Shown piece by piece: positions 7,249 to 16,145 of a stretch of 64,000 nucleotides of DNA. Position numbers and translations under genes: made by a program. A model generated the notes under the pieces. It had not been told where the DNA came from and did no database searches. It was given only the letters and a program-made list of their open reading frames with translations. This DNA comes from Bacillota bacterium (GTDB lineage: Bacteria; Bacillota; Negativicutes; DSM-13327). The stretch covers positions 27,043-91,042 of the forward strand of contig JAGFZX010000009.1 of assembly GCA_017889585.1 (NCBI GenBank), in the 5' to 3' direction. Position 1 is the first letter of the stretch. The number at the start of each line of letters is the position of its first letter.

Positions 7249-9306
7249 TCAAGCGATTATTTTACTTAGATCTGCGATACGCGTGGTAAGATTTGTAATG
7301 GCTTTTAGTAATGCCAAGCGATTATTGCGCACCTCAATATCCTCAGCCATAACCATGACTTCACCAAAGAATACATCAATAGGCTGTGCCATCTGAATCA
7401 TTGTGCTTAGCACCCCTAGATAATTTTTAGCTACCAACATTTGATCAATAGTCTGACGAGCCACTGTATATTCCTGATACAAACTGCGTTCAGCTGAAGC
7501 GGCAAATAAGTTTTCATCAATAACCTCTGTTGTAGCATGCTTCATCAGATTACTAATCCTGGTAAAGGCCTGAACAGCCTTCTGCATCCCAGCCCCTGTG
7601 CCCTCAATTTCCATAGCCTTTGCACGTAGCCACGTATCATATACATCATCAGTACCAACTGCCATTACAGCATCAATCATATCATAGCGAATTTTTTCAT
7701 CAGCTAAGACATTTTTAATCCGTAAGCGGAAAAATTCTTGTATATCAGCCTGTAATTTTTCCTGTTCTGACTCGTTAATCCCCAGCAACTTCATAGTTTT
7801 TAACAAGATAGTCGATAACGATACATGATGTTTACCATCAATTAAAATATTAACAATGCCTAACGCTTGACGACGTAGTGCATAAGGATCCTGGGAGCCT
7901 GTAGGCACAAGCCCCCGGCTGAAAGTTGCCACAATATTATCTAGTTTGTCAGCAATACTAATAACTTGCCCAGCAGGACTTGCCGGCAAAATATCGCCAG
8001 CAAACCGAGGCAGATAATGTTCAAAAATAGCCTGGGCAACTGCCGGTTGCTCACCATTAAGCAGTGCATATTCACGCCCCATGGTGCCTTGAAGTTCAGT
8101 AAATTCACATACCATTCCTGTAACAAGATCAGTCTTAGCTAGTTTAGCACTTCGTTCAATCACTGGTTGCAAATGATCCGCAACACCGATTGCCGAAGCA
8201 ATAGCAACTGCCAACGCCTCAATGCGTATTGTTTTATCATGCAAAGTGCCTAAACCTTCTTGAAAAACAATAGTTTTTAGCTTATCCAGGCGATCAATCA
8301 ATTTAATTTTCTTATCTTCCTCATAGAAGAAGCGTGCATCAGCAAGCCGTGCTTTCAGCACTCGTTCATTACCATGACGAACAATATCAAGATGCTCAGC
8401 ACCACCATTACGAACAGTAATAAACACTGGTAACAGTTTACCTTCTTCAGAAAATACAGGGAAGTAGCGTTGATGTTCACGCATGGGAGTAATAATAGCC
8501 TCAGGTGGTAATGACAGGTACTTAGCGTCAAACTCCCCATAGAGTGCTGTAGGATATTCAACAAGATATACTACTTCTTCCAATAAATCTTCATCAATAG
8601 TAGCTGTTCCACCTTGACTGATGGCAATCTTCTCTACTTGTTCACGAATAACCTTGCGGCGCACTTCCTGATCAACCATAACATAATTATCAGCAAGTAT
8701 TGTGAAATACTCCTCAACAGAAGATATGACAAACTCACCTTTACTCAAAAAGCGATGTCCACGGGTCGTATTGCCAGTTTTGACTTCTGCCACAGTGAAA
8801 GGTACTACTTCGCAACCAAACAGAGCTAACAACCAACGAATTGGTCTTACAAACCGACGCTCTAAATTGGCCCATCGCATATTTTTGGGAAAATTCAAAC
8901 TGTCAATTATATTTATCAGCATATCTGATAATAACTCTTTTACTGGTTTTCCAACTTCATGAACCATAGCATAAACATAACCGTCTTTTACCACAAGCTC
9001 TGTTGCTGCTACACCTTGACCACGGGCAAATCCCTGCGCGGCTTTAGTTGGGGCACCATTTCCATCAAAGGCAATTTTTACTGAAGGTCCCTTGTTTTCA
9101 CTGTTCATGTCAGTCTGTTCTTCCGCCATATCACGTACTACTAAGACTAAGCGACGCGGTGTCCCCAATACCTGAATTTCTCCATGTCCAATTCTCAGCT
9201 CAGCAAATTTCGACTTAGCAATATTCCCAAGTTGGCTTAGCACCCCAGACATAAATCTGGCTGGAATTTCCTCTGTACCAATTTCCAATAATAAATCTTT
9301 TGCCAT
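7249..9306 (-). CDS. glyS: Glycyl-tRNA synthetase beta subunit
   Basis: This is the beta chain of the alpha2beta2 bacterial glycyl-tRNA synthetase, which is involved in tRNA-Gly recognition. The 685-residue product starts LLLEIGTEEIPARFM, the family hallmark. It contains the central HD-like region and the C-terminal anticodon-binding DALR-type region. The length matches the family (about 690). The ATG is 2 nt after the glyQ stop, so the two are co-translated. Expression is expected to follow the T-box upstream of glyQ. Confidence 0.97.
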   Translation of the reverse strand: MAKDLLLEIGTEEIPARFMSGVLSQLGNIAKSKFAELRIGHGEIQVLGTPRRLVLVVRDMAEEQTDMNSENKGPSVKIAFDGNGAPTKAAQGFARGQGVAATELVVKDGYVYAMVHEVGKPVKELLSDMLINIIDSLNFPKNMRWANLERRFVRPIRWLLALFGCEVVPFTVAEVKTGNTTRGHRFLSKGEFVISSVEEYFTILADNYVMVDQEVRRKVIREQVEKIAISQGGTATIDEDLLEEVVYLVEYPTALYGEFDAKYLSLPPEAIITPMREHQRYFPVFSEEGKLLPVFITVRNGGAEHLDIVRHGNERVLKARLADARFFYEEDKKIKLIDRLDKLKTIVFQEGLGTLHDKTIRIEALAVAIASAIGVADHLQPVIERSAKLAKTDLVTGMVCEFTELQGTMGREYALLNGEQPAVAQAIFEHYLPRFAGDILPASPAGQVISIADKLDNIVATFSRGLVPTGSQDPYALRRQALGIVNILIDGKHHVSLSTILLKTMKLLGINESEQEKLQADIQEFFRLRIKNVLADEKIRYDMIDAVMAVGTDDVYDTWLRAKAMEIEGTGAGMQKAVQAFTRISNLMKHATTEVIDENLFAASAERSLYQEYTVARQTIDQMLVAKNYLGVLSTMIQMAQPIDVFFGEVMVMAEDIEVRNNRLALLKAITNLTTRIADLSKIIA

Positions 9307-9308
9307 GA

Positions 9309-10184
9309 TTAATTGCCCTCCTTAAGCAGCGGAAATCCAAGTTTTTCCCGCTGTTCCAGATAACCTTGTGCACATAATCGTGCCATATTACGTACGCGGC
9401 CAATAAAGCCAGTACGTTCACTTACACTAATTGCACCCCGGGCATCCAGCAAGTTAAAAGTATGTGAACACTTTAGTACATAATCATAAGCCGGCAGTAC
9501 ATACCCTGCTTCAATAACCCGAACGGCTTCCTTCTCATACATATCAAACAACTGAAATAATAAAGCAGTATCCGCAATTTCAAAATTATAATGAGATTGT
9601 TCTACTTCATTGCGATGAAAAACATCTCCATAAGTAATGCCAGCCACCCATTCCAGCTCATATACATTTTCTTTGCCCTGTATATACATAGCCAAGCGTT
9701 CTAAGCCATAGGTTATTTCCACAGATACAGGCTTTACATCAATACTGCCAACTTGTTGAAAATAAGTAAACTGGGTAATTTCCATACCATCCAACCACAC
9801 TTCCCAGCCCAATCCCCAAGCTCCAAGAGTTGGTGATTCCCAATTGTCTTCTACAAAACGAATATCATGTTTCGCTGGATCAATGCCTAAGCAGACCAAA
9901 CTTTCCAAATAGATTTCCTGAATATTAGCTGGTGATGGCTTCATAATAACTTGATATTGATGATGTTGCAAAAGTCTATTAGGATTTTCGCCATAACGCC
10001 CATCTGCCGGGCGGCGTGATGGTTCAACATAGGCCACATTCCACGGTTCAGGCCCTAGGGCCCGCAAAAAAGTAGCAGGATTCATGGTACCTGCGCCTTT
10101 TTCTACGTCATATGGTTGCATTAGAATACAGTTTTGTTTTGCCCAGAAATTCTGGAGTGTTAAGATAATCTCTTGAAAAGTCAA
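9309..10184 (-). CDS. glyQ: Glycyl-tRNA synthetase alpha subunit
   Basis: This is the catalytic class II subunit that forms glycyl-adenylate. The 291-residue product begins [18 protein letters not shown], the usual N-terminus, and includes the class II motif stretch [17 protein letters not shown] chose the TTG at 10182-10184 because AGGAGG lies 8 nt upstream and homologues start at this point. The upstream ATG would add 15 residues that overlap the leader terminator. The gene is directly downstream of a T-box leader. Confidence 0.96.
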   Translation of the reverse strand: MTFQEIILTLQNFWAKQNCILMQPYDVEKGAGTMNPATFLRALGPEPWNVAYVEPSRRPADGRYGENPNRLLQHHQYQVIMKPSPANIQEIYLESLVCLGIDPAKHDIRFVEDNWESPTLGAWGLGWEVWLDGMEITQFTYFQQVGSIDVKPVSVEITYGLERLAMYIQGKENVYELEWVAGITYGDVFHRNEVEQSHYNFEIADTALLFQLFDMYEKEAVRVIEAGYVLPAYDYVLKCSHTFNLLDARGAISVSERTGFIGRVRNMARLCAQGYLEQREKLGFPLLKEGN

Positions 10185-10202
10185 AGTATTACGCCTCCTA
10201 AA

Positions 10203-10468
10203 AAATAAAATAAAAACCCCTTTATCCACAGTAACATATCGTTACAGGGACGAGAGGTTTAATCCCGCGGTTCCACCCTGATTGGCCATCTACGATGACC
10301 CACCTTAGGTTATAGCGAGCTTTACTCTCCTAATACAGATGTCTAACATCCACGATTAGGATTTCCTCTCGCAGCTTGGGAACGCCATTCACCTATGTAT
10401 TGCTAGCTTACACTCTCCCTAGCTCGCTGACAGAGGCTGTTTATTTTGCTCAAATGATCGTAACATCT
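10203..10468 (-). promoter_or_regulatory. T-box leader (glycine) of glyQS
   Basis: On the minus strand the T-box core AGGGTGGAACCGCGGG lies at 10264-10279. It is followed by a terminator hairpin (stem around GTCCCTGTAAC ... TGGATAAAGGGG) with a long U-run. Stem I is closed by AGCGAGCT pairing with AGCTCGCT. Uncharged tRNA binding should favour antitermination. Glycine specificity is inferred from the downstream gene; I could not fix the specifier codon with certainty. A TATAAT box at 10473-10478 fits the promoter. Confidence 0.92.
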
Positions 10469-10572
10469 GGACATTATAAAACAACCTCAGGATATTAAGG
10501 TGTATTTTTCCCGCATTGCCGTAATTTATTTAAAATCATAACAAAATTGTTCTTCATTGTCAATGTCTAAAA

Positions 10573-11031
10573 CTATAGCCCACTATACTTGTGATACTCT
10601 GGCCTTTTTTCAGCAGAAGATAATTCACTATCGGCTACTTCTGTTTCAATTTTGCTACCGTCATTACGTACTACTTCAATGGTACAACGCTTAAACATTG
10701 CCACTAGCACACCTAGAACCGCAAGGTGTGGTAATACCATGGCTCCAATCGCACCGAAAGTCACAGGAATTTCTACCAATGTACGTCCTTCGCTCTTTAC
10801 ACTAATTTTATTTACATTACCTTCATAAATAAGACCTTTGACCTTCTCAATCACTTCTCCGGAACGCACAGAAATTTCTTCTGTCCAGTTTGTATCTTTC
10901 GTCTCATCAAGCTCTATTAAAGCTTCCAGGACATTACCTTTACTCTTTGCTAATGCTTCTTTCGCCTGACGATAGGTTACACCGGTACGATCGCGTATAA
11001 TATCAATCTTTTCCAATGTGATTTCCTCCAT
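10573..11031 (-). CDS. UBA-like and DUF4342 domain protein
   Basis: The function is not established. The 152-residue product has an N-terminal three-helix UBA/TS-N-like domain (residues about 4-45, DRTGVTYRQAKEALAKSKGN), like the ones in EF-Ts and NAC. A DUF4342-type domain follows, with a beta-rich stretch and a hydrophobic segment near 95-115 that could be one membrane helix. A short charged tail ends it. The ATG has GGGGG 10 nt upstream. A TTG five codons in, with GGAGG before it, is an alternative start. It lies between recO and the glycine T-box. Confidence 0.7.
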   Translation of the reverse strand: MEEITLEKIDIIRDRTGVTYRQAKEALAKSKGNVLEALIELDETKDTNWTEEISVRSGEVIEKVKGLIYEGNVNKISVKSEGRTLVEIPVTFGAIGAMVLPHLAVLGVLVAMFKRCTIEVVRNDGSKIETEVADSELSSAEKRPEYHKYSGL

Positions 11032-11116
11032 GATGATAATACCCCCAATTCATGTTTTTAAGTTATTATCTCCATCTTGGCCGTAATTATTCTCTATTTT
11101 TTCAATTATAGAGCCT

Positions 11117-11857
11117 TTACAGCAGAGAAGAAACTTGTTTAATAAAATTCATGGACTTAAGAGGTTTATCTAGACAATGCATTAAATAACTCATTAATAG
11201 TTTTTCAGTTTGTATCAAAACAGTACCATTTACCGTAAAAACACCTGGATTACGCCAATCAATATGTAATAAACATTTAATAAAATCACTTGTTTTTTTA
11301 TCAATTTCTGAAAGGCCGTAATGCTCACACTGACTGCAAACACAGCCACCATCCTTAAAACTAAAATATACAGGAGAGTATAACTCCTGTCCACAAACCG
11401 TGCAACTTTCAAATTCAGGATAATAACCGGTAATAGCTAACAGCTGCCACGCTGAGGCCAGTGCCACCATGCGCGGATTACGCAGTGTAAGTATATGAAA
11501 CACTTCTAGTAACAAATCAAAGACCTGGGGTTCTGGTTGCCGTTCTGGACAAAGTTCTGCCGTTAACTCAGCAATAAATGATCCATATGCCATACAATTA
11601 AAATCTTCCTGTATCTGCCTAAAAGCATGTTTAATTTCACATTGTTTAACTGAATCACTATTTTTCCCTGGTGCTAACGTTACCTCAAGATGTGTAAACA
11701 TTTGCATACCGCCGGCCAAAGGACTTTTGGGACGTCTGGCGCCATTGGCAAAGGCAATAATTTTTCCATGTTCACGAGAAAATAAAGTCACCATCTTATC
11801 AGCATCGCCCCAATCACGTACTGCCACTAAGATGGCTTCTATTTGATATTGTGCCAT
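11117..11857 (-). CDS. recO: DNA repair protein RecO
   Basis: RecO anneals single strands and helps load RecA in RecFOR recombination. The 246-residue product has the N-terminal OB-fold (about 1-80), a helical domain, and a four-cysteine zinc site (CTVCG ... CVCSQC) near residues 145-175. The ATG at 11857 is preferred because GAGGG sits 5 nt upstream; an upstream GTG would add six residues. The gene follows yqzL, as in the era-yqzL-recO order of Firmicutes. Confidence 0.94.
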   Translation of the reverse strand: MAQYQIEAILVAVRDWGDADKMVTLFSREHGKIIAFANGARRPKSPLAGGMQMFTHLEVTLAPGKNSDSVKQCEIKHAFRQIQEDFNCMAYGSFIAELTAELCPERQPEPQVFDLLLEVFHILTLRNPRMVALASAWQLLAITGYYPEFESCTVCGQELYSPVYFSFKDGGCVCSQCEHYGLSEIDKKTSDFIKCLLHIDWRNPGVFTVNGTVLIQTEKLLMSYLMHCLDKPLKSMNFIKQVSSLL

Positions 11858-11917
11858 ATATCCCTCAAAAACCACACTTATTAAATTTAATTTTAGTAGA
11901 TAACTAACAACAGCATC

Positions 11918-12061
11918 TCAATTTAATGGTGCTACAATCCCCTTATGATCTGACGATGTTATAGGTTGATCATTGCTTTCAGTGCATGAGCGATACATCA
12001 AATATGCCTCAATATGTCCGGTACTCTGGAAAACTTCCCACATTAAATCCCGTAATACCAC
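11918..12061 (-). CDS. YqzL family small protein
   Basis: This 47-residue ORF begins VVLRDLMWEVFQSTGHIEAY and matches the short YqzL family, whose core is W-x-x-F-x-x-T-G-x-I-x-A-Y-L. Function is unknown. The GTG start has GAAGGGA 10 nt upstream. Position supports the call: in Bacillus yqzL sits between era and recO, and here it precedes recO. The C-terminal tail of about 20 polar residues is longer than I expect for the family. Confidence 0.75.
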   Translation of the reverse strand: MVLRDLMWEVFQSTGHIEAYLMYRSCTESNDQPITSSDHKGIVAPLN

Positions 12062-12139
12062 TTGACATCATCCCTTCGCACATATTTTTTTCAGCTTGAC
12101 CTTTTTAACCTCCCCAGAGAAATTTAATCATACTATATT

Positions 12140-13489
12140 TTAAGCCTCGCCATCTTCTATTTCAGGAAGTGGCACAGCTTTGACCCGTACGATACGAAAA
12201 CCAGTTACTTGTAACACAGAAAAACCATACTGACCAATATTTACCGCATCTCCTATTTCTGGACGTCGCCCGAGTAGACCAAATATATAGCCACCGATCG
12301 TGTCTTCTTCATGTTCTTCCAAACGGATATCTAACAATTCGGCCACATCATCAAATAGCACCCTACCATCAAATTCATATGAGTCATCAGGCATACGCTG
12401 AATTTCCGCTTGAATGATAGCGTCATGTTCATCCTGAATATCACCAACTATTTCTTCAATAATATCTTCTAGTGCCACGAGGCCTGCAGTCCCTCCATAT
12501 TCATCAACCACTATTGACAGGTGAATTCGCTTTCGGCGCATAATCTGCAACAGTTTGGCCACTGACATGCCTTCAGGAACAACCAATATTTCTCGCATAA
12601 TAGTCCTTACATCTTTTTTATCAGCATTACACAACTCAAGGTCCATTAAATCTCGCAGGTGGACAATGCCAATAACGTGGTCTTTATCATCCAAACATAA
12701 GGGGTAACGTGTATGATTGGTTTGACGGACTACTTTTAAGTTATCTTCATATGAATCATCTGCAAACAAACAAATCATATCTTGGCGGGGTACCATGACC
12801 TCGCGCGCTATGCGATCAGCAAAATCAAAGACATTATCAATAAGGTCACTTTCCATTTGATTTAATACTCCGCCCCGATGGCTAGCGCTGACAATCATTC
12901 TTAATTCTTCTTCAGAATGAGCCAAATCAGCCTCATTGGCAGGTTTTATCCCCATAGCCAGCATAAGAGCTTTCGCTGCATAATTAAATAGTAAAATAAT
13001 CGGATAGCCTAGTTTATGAAAAATGTACAGCGGCCATACACAAAGTAAAGCCATACTTTCCGACCGTTGAATAGCCATGGATTTTGGCACTAATTCACCT
13101 ACGACAATATGTAGAAAAGTAATAATAGTAAATCCAATAACAATAGAAAGCGTAGTTAATAACCAAGTAGAACCAGGAAAATAAGCAAATAGTACAGGTT
13201 CTAATAGTGCTGATATTGCTGGCTCACCAAGCCAGCCTAAACCTAAGGAAGCCAATGTAATTCCGAGTTGTGTAGCCCCAAGATAAGTATCAAAAGATGA
13301 TACTACTCTTAAAGCCAATTCAGCCCGACCATTTCCTTGTTGTACCAGTTCTTCTAAGCGTGTCTTGCGAATTTTCATTAAAGAAAACTCTGCAAGTACA
13401 AAAAATCCATTTACTAAAACAAATAAAAAAGTTGCTATTAATTTTAATAAATTATATAAAGGCGACTCGATAGTGCATCTCTCCTCCAA
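12140..13489 (-). CDS. CNNM/CBS-domain membrane protein (hemolysin C/CorC family)
   Basis: The family is linked to Mg2+/Co2+ handling in membranes; the exact transport role varies. The 449-residue product has an N-terminal CNNM (DUF21) domain with about four membrane segments (12-180), two CBS domains (about 220-340, EVMVPRQDM ... RIHLSIVVDEYGGTAGLV), and a C-terminal CorC/HlyC domain. The start is uncertain: the annotated TTG has no ribosome site upstream. Just after it lies GGAGGAG, but no ATG, GTG or TTG follows in this frame at proper spacing, and the nearby ATG is out of frame. Confidence 0.88.
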   Translation of the reverse strand: MEERCTIESPLYNLLKLIATFLFVLVNGFFVLAEFSLMKIRKTRLEELVQQGNGRAELALRVVSSFDTYLGATQLGITLASLGLGWLGEPAISALLEPVLFAYFPGSTWLLTTLSIVIGFTIITFLHIVVGELVPKSMAIQRSESMALLCVWPLYIFHKLGYPIILLFNYAAKALMLAMGIKPANEADLAHSEEELRMIVSASHRGGVLNQMESDLIDNVFDFADRIAREVMVPRQDMICLFADDSYEDNLKVVRQTNHTRYPLCLDDKDHVIGIVHLRDLMDLELCNADKKDVRTIMREILVVPEGMSVAKLLQIMRRKRIHLSIVVDEYGGTAGLVALEDIIEEIVGDIQDEHDAIIQAEIQRMPDDSYEFDGRVLFDDVAELLDIRLEEHEEDTIGGYIFGLLGRRPEIGDAVNIGQYGFSVLQVTGFRIVRVKAVPLPEIEDGEA

Positions 13490-13504
13490 AATCTGTTATA
13501 ACGA

Positions 13505-13642
13505 AAACTTGGCTTCGACCAAGCCTCAGCACAAGCCGAATGATATTCAACTACTAACGCTCGAACAAAGCCTATCACATCGTCGTTGAAGCAACCTGTG
13601 AATGCTTTTTAGAATCGAGAAAGTATTCTACTTTCTAATTCC
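13505..13642 (+). repeat. Dispersed intergenic repeat, copy B
   Basis: This copy contains TCGAACAAAGCC, ACATCGTCGTTGAAGCAACC and TGCTTTTTAGAATCGAGAAAGT. A terminal hairpin has AGAAAGTA pairing with TACTTTCT across TTC. Its 5' part (ACTTGGCTTCGACCAAGCC) makes a second hairpin. It shares the core with copies A (6211-6302) and C (41400-41516) and lies upstream of the CNNM gene. Confidence 0.65.
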
Positions 13643-13687
13643 GCAAAAAAATTATTTCACCCATTATCCACAACTCTATATACAAAA

Positions 13688-13753
13688 CTAACCTTTAATC
13701 GTATATTCATATTCTTTACCTGTCAGCATAATAATATTAAACTCAGCCATCAT
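13688..13753 (-). CDS. Possible 21-residue small ORF
   Basis: ATGATG opens a frame encoding a peptide beginning MMAEFNIIMLTGK and ending TIKG. An AAGGAGGGG ribosome site is upstream but 13 nt away, longer than ideal. No family is recognised. It may be a chance ORF. Confidence 0.25.
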   Translation of the reverse strand: MMAEFNIIMLTGKEYEYTIKG

Positions 13754-13813
13754 AAAACTCTATTTAACCCCTCCTTACAAATGATACCATCTCAAACCAC
13801 GACCGTCAATAAA

Positions 13814-13842
13814 GAATGGCTATCGAGAAGCGATAGCCATTC
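13814..13842 (-). terminator. Intrinsic terminator after era
   Basis: GAATGGCTATCG pairs with CGATAGCCATTC across a 5-nt loop, followed by TTTATT on the minus strand. It starts 12 nt after the era stop. Confidence 0.8.
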
Positions 13843-13853
13843 AAAAATCTATA

Positions 13854-14750
13854 TCAATCGTAACCAAAAGTGCGCAAACTGCCTTCCTTATTACGCCAGT
13901 CTTTTTTAACTTTAACCCATAAATCGAGAAAAATCTTCGATCCGAGTAAGTTTTCAATATCAAGACGGGCAAGCTGTCCAATTTCTTTTAACAACTGACC
14001 TTTAGCCCCTATGACAATCCCCTTTTGTGATTCTCGTTCAACATAAATAACAGCCCTAACATACAAGGTATCATTAGGCCGATTTACTATTTCTTCAATA
14101 TCTACAGCAATAGAATGAGGAATTTCATCTCTCGTCAAATGCAGAGCTTTTTCCCGAATAAGCTCTGTGATAACGATACGCTCTGGCTGATCAGTAACCA
14201 TATCTTCTGGATAGTACTGAGGTCCTGGTTCTAAGTACTTTTTGACTTCTAGAACCAGGTTATCCAAATTAGTATGCTCAATGGCCGAAATCGGCACTAC
14301 GCCGGCAAAATCATAAAGTGCTGCATATTTTTGTATGATAGGAAGCAGTTTGTTTTTTTCAATCTTATCAATCTTATTGACGACCAATATGACTGGCGTT
14401 TTTATAGTTGATAACAATTCAAGTATATACCGTTCACCGCCACCAATGTCTTCCGTAGCATCAACTACAAAAAAAATAACCTCAACTTCACGTAACGTGT
14501 TTTCTGCCGCCTTAAGCATATACTCACCAAGTTTATGCTTGGGTTTATGTATACCAGGTGTATCAATAAATAAAATCTGTGCATCATTCAAAGTAAGTAC
14601 ACACATGATTTTGTTCCGAGTTGTTTGTGGTTTATCAGACATGATAACCACTTTTTGACCAATCAAACTATTAATTAACGTTGACTTCCCAACATTAGGC
14701 CTGCCGATAACTGAGACAAACCCTGACTTATGTTCTGGATTAACTACCAT
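13854..14750 (-). CDS. era: GTPase Era
   Basis: Era is an essential GTPase that binds 16S rRNA and assists 30S assembly. The 298-residue product shows G1 GRPNVGKST (about 16-24), the switch region KPQTTRNKI, G3 DTPGIHKP and G4 NKIDK. A C-terminal KH domain contains GIVIGAKGQLLKEIG near 240. The length is standard. The start has GGAGAG upstream. It ends in its own terminator, so yqzL-recO probably need a separate promoter. Confidence 0.97.
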   Translation of the reverse strand: MVVNPEHKSGFVSVIGRPNVGKSTLINSLIGQKVVIMSDKPQTTRNKIMCVLTLNDAQILFIDTPGIHKPKHKLGEYMLKAAENTLREVEVIFFVVDATEDIGGGERYILELLSTIKTPVILVVNKIDKIEKNKLLPIIQKYAALYDFAGVVPISAIEHTNLDNLVLEVKKYLEPGPQYYPEDMVTDQPERIVITELIREKALHLTRDEIPHSIAVDIEEIVNRPNDTLYVRAVIYVERESQKGIVIGAKGQLLKEIGQLARLDIENLLGSKIFLDLWVKVKKDWRNKEGSLRTFGYD

Positions 14751-14792
14751 TATAAAATCTCTCCTGACAAATGTTTTTTCTTAGGCATCTGA

Positions 14793-14930
14793 AATAAAAT
14801 AAGTAGTCAAAGATTCTGAGGATATTTTGTACGAGGCGAAGAACCATAGCCCGCGCATAGTGAATTATGTAAGGGTTGTGGTTCTCAAGCAAAGCGCGAA
14901 ATAGACCAGAAGATAGCTAGTTATTTTATT
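14793..14930. repeat. Long imperfect inverted repeat (MITE-like) between era and cdd
   Basis: AATAAAATAA at 14793-14802 is mirrored exactly by TTATTTTATT at 14921-14930. Inside, GAAGAACCA pairs with TGGTTCTC, and the arms align loosely over about 45 nt. The element is about 138 bp and its right end supplies the cdd stop codon. No transposase is present. The fold would make one long hairpin in RNA. Confidence 0.6.
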
Positions 14931-15304
14931 GATGATGCCGTAAATGAATAGGGCAGTAGTTCTTCTAGTGTAGCAGTATATTGCTTACCATGCAAATTAC
15001 ACATAATAATTTTATTGATACCAAACTCAGCCATAACTTGTCTACAGGCGCCACAAGGAGCCACCGGTTCTTGCGTATCAGCTACAATAGCCATGGCTGC
15101 AAACTCACTTTCTCCCTCTGATACAGCCTTAAAGACGGCTGTACGCTCAGCACAATTACATAAACCATAGGAAGCATTCTCAACATTACAACCAGTATAT
15201 ATTTCCCCATCTTTTGTAAGCACTGCAGCACCTACTTTAAAGTTGGAATAAGGTACATAGGCCTTTTCCCGGGCATACTGTGCCGCCACAATTAATTTTT
15301 CCAT
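14921..15304 (-). CDS. cdd: Cytidine deaminase
   Basis: The enzyme deaminates cytidine and deoxycytidine to uridine forms in pyrimidine salvage. The 127-residue product has the catalytic zinc motif CAERTAVF (C then the proton-shuttling E) and PCGACRQV further on. The substrate motif VGAAVLTKDG ... GCNVENASYG is also present. The ATG at 15304 has AAGGAAAAT upstream; an upstream GTG would add eight residues overlapping dgkA. The stop codon lies inside a long inverted repeat, so the last residues may have been altered by its insertion. Confidence 0.95.
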   Translation of the reverse strand: MEKLIVAAQYAREKAYVPYSNFKVGAAVLTKDGEIYTGCNVENASYGLCNCAERTAVFKAVSEGESEFAAMAIVADTQEPVAPCGACRQVMAEFGINKIIMCNLHGKQYTATLEELLPYSFTASSIK

Positions 15305-15318
15305 ATTTTCCTTCTCCC

Positions 15319-15675
15319 TTAGCGCCACAATTTCTCAAAAAACAATATATACCCGACAAACAATGAAATGATGCTTGCAATAAGTACTGCGCCAGCAGCC
15401 ACATCTTTAGCTATTTTAGCTAAAGGGTGCACCTCAGGTGATACTATATCGACTAACGTTTCCACTACTGTATTCAGCATCTCGGCGACTAACACACTTG
15501 ATATTGTTAATAACAAGATGAGCATTTCATAGCGATCAAGTTGCAACCACCAAGCTAAGCATCCTGCCAAACAGGCAGCAATCATATGGATTTTCATATT
15601 ACGTTCATATCGGACACAATATAAGATACCCACAAAAGCATTTTTAAATGCTCGAGGCAAACGTTGCTTGTCCAT
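15319..15675 (-). CDS. dgkA: Undecaprenol/diacylglycerol kinase family protein
   Basis: In Gram-positive relatives this small membrane kinase phosphorylates undecaprenol to recycle the cell-wall lipid carrier. The 118-residue product has three predicted membrane helices (about 32-48, 50-68, 95-112). The signature AEMLNTVVETLVD is followed by HPLAKIAKDVAAGAVL. It sits between ybeY and cdd, the normal Firmicute position, with 2 nt to ybeY. Substrate preference is inferred from the family, not from visible residues. Confidence 0.92.
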   Translation of the reverse strand: MDKQRLPRAFKNAFVGILYCVRYERNMKIHMIAACLAGCLAWWLQLDRYEMLILLLTISSVLVAEMLNTVVETLVDIVSPEVHPLAKIAKDVAAGAVLIASIISLFVGYILFFEKLWR

Positions 15676-15677
15676 AA

Positions 15678-16145
15678 TTATACACGACTAATTCCCAAAA
15701 GGGATAAAACATGTTCCTCTTCTCGCCGCATTTCCTGTTTATCTTCTTCTGTCATATGGTCATATCCTAATAAATGCAGTATACCATGTACTGTTAAGTA
15801 AGCCAATTCTCGTTCGAGGCTATGGCCATATTCTGCGGCTTGCCGAGTGGCTGTTTCAATGGAAATAATAATGTCTCCCAATAAAACTTCCTCAGGTCCA
15901 TCAATCACAACCGGCTCCTCGCCCTCATTCAAAGCAAACGATAACACATCTGTAGGACAATCTTTACCCCGATACTCTCGGTTTAAAGCATGAATATATT
16001 CATCATTTGCCAGCACTAAACTAACCTCAGTATGAGACTGAATGCCATATACCTCAGCAGTTTTTTGCAATACCGACAGCAGTATTTGTTCCATCGACGA
16101 CGTTATTATCGTCTTTTCCTGTAGGTTGTTTATTGCAATTTCCAT
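15678..16145 (-). CDS. ybeY: Endoribonuclease YbeY
   Basis: YbeY is a zinc-dependent endoribonuclease that acts in 16S rRNA 3'-end maturation and ribosome quality control. The 155-residue product contains ALNREYRGKDCPTDVLSF and the zinc motif HGILHLLGYDH near 115-125. The start at 16145 matches the N-termini of homologues and has AGGAG about 11 nt upstream. It overlaps the end of pgpH by 92 nt, an unusually long overlap. A second ATG at 16094 would shorten the overlap but lose conserved residues. Confidence 0.94.
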   Translation of the reverse strand: MEIAINNLQEKTIITSSMEQILLSVLQKTAEVYGIQSHTEVSLVLANDEYIHALNREYRGKDCPTDVLSFALNEGEEPVVIDGPEEVLLGDIIISIETATRQAAEYGHSLERELAYLTVHGILHLLGYDHMTEEDKQEMRREEEHVLSLLGISRV

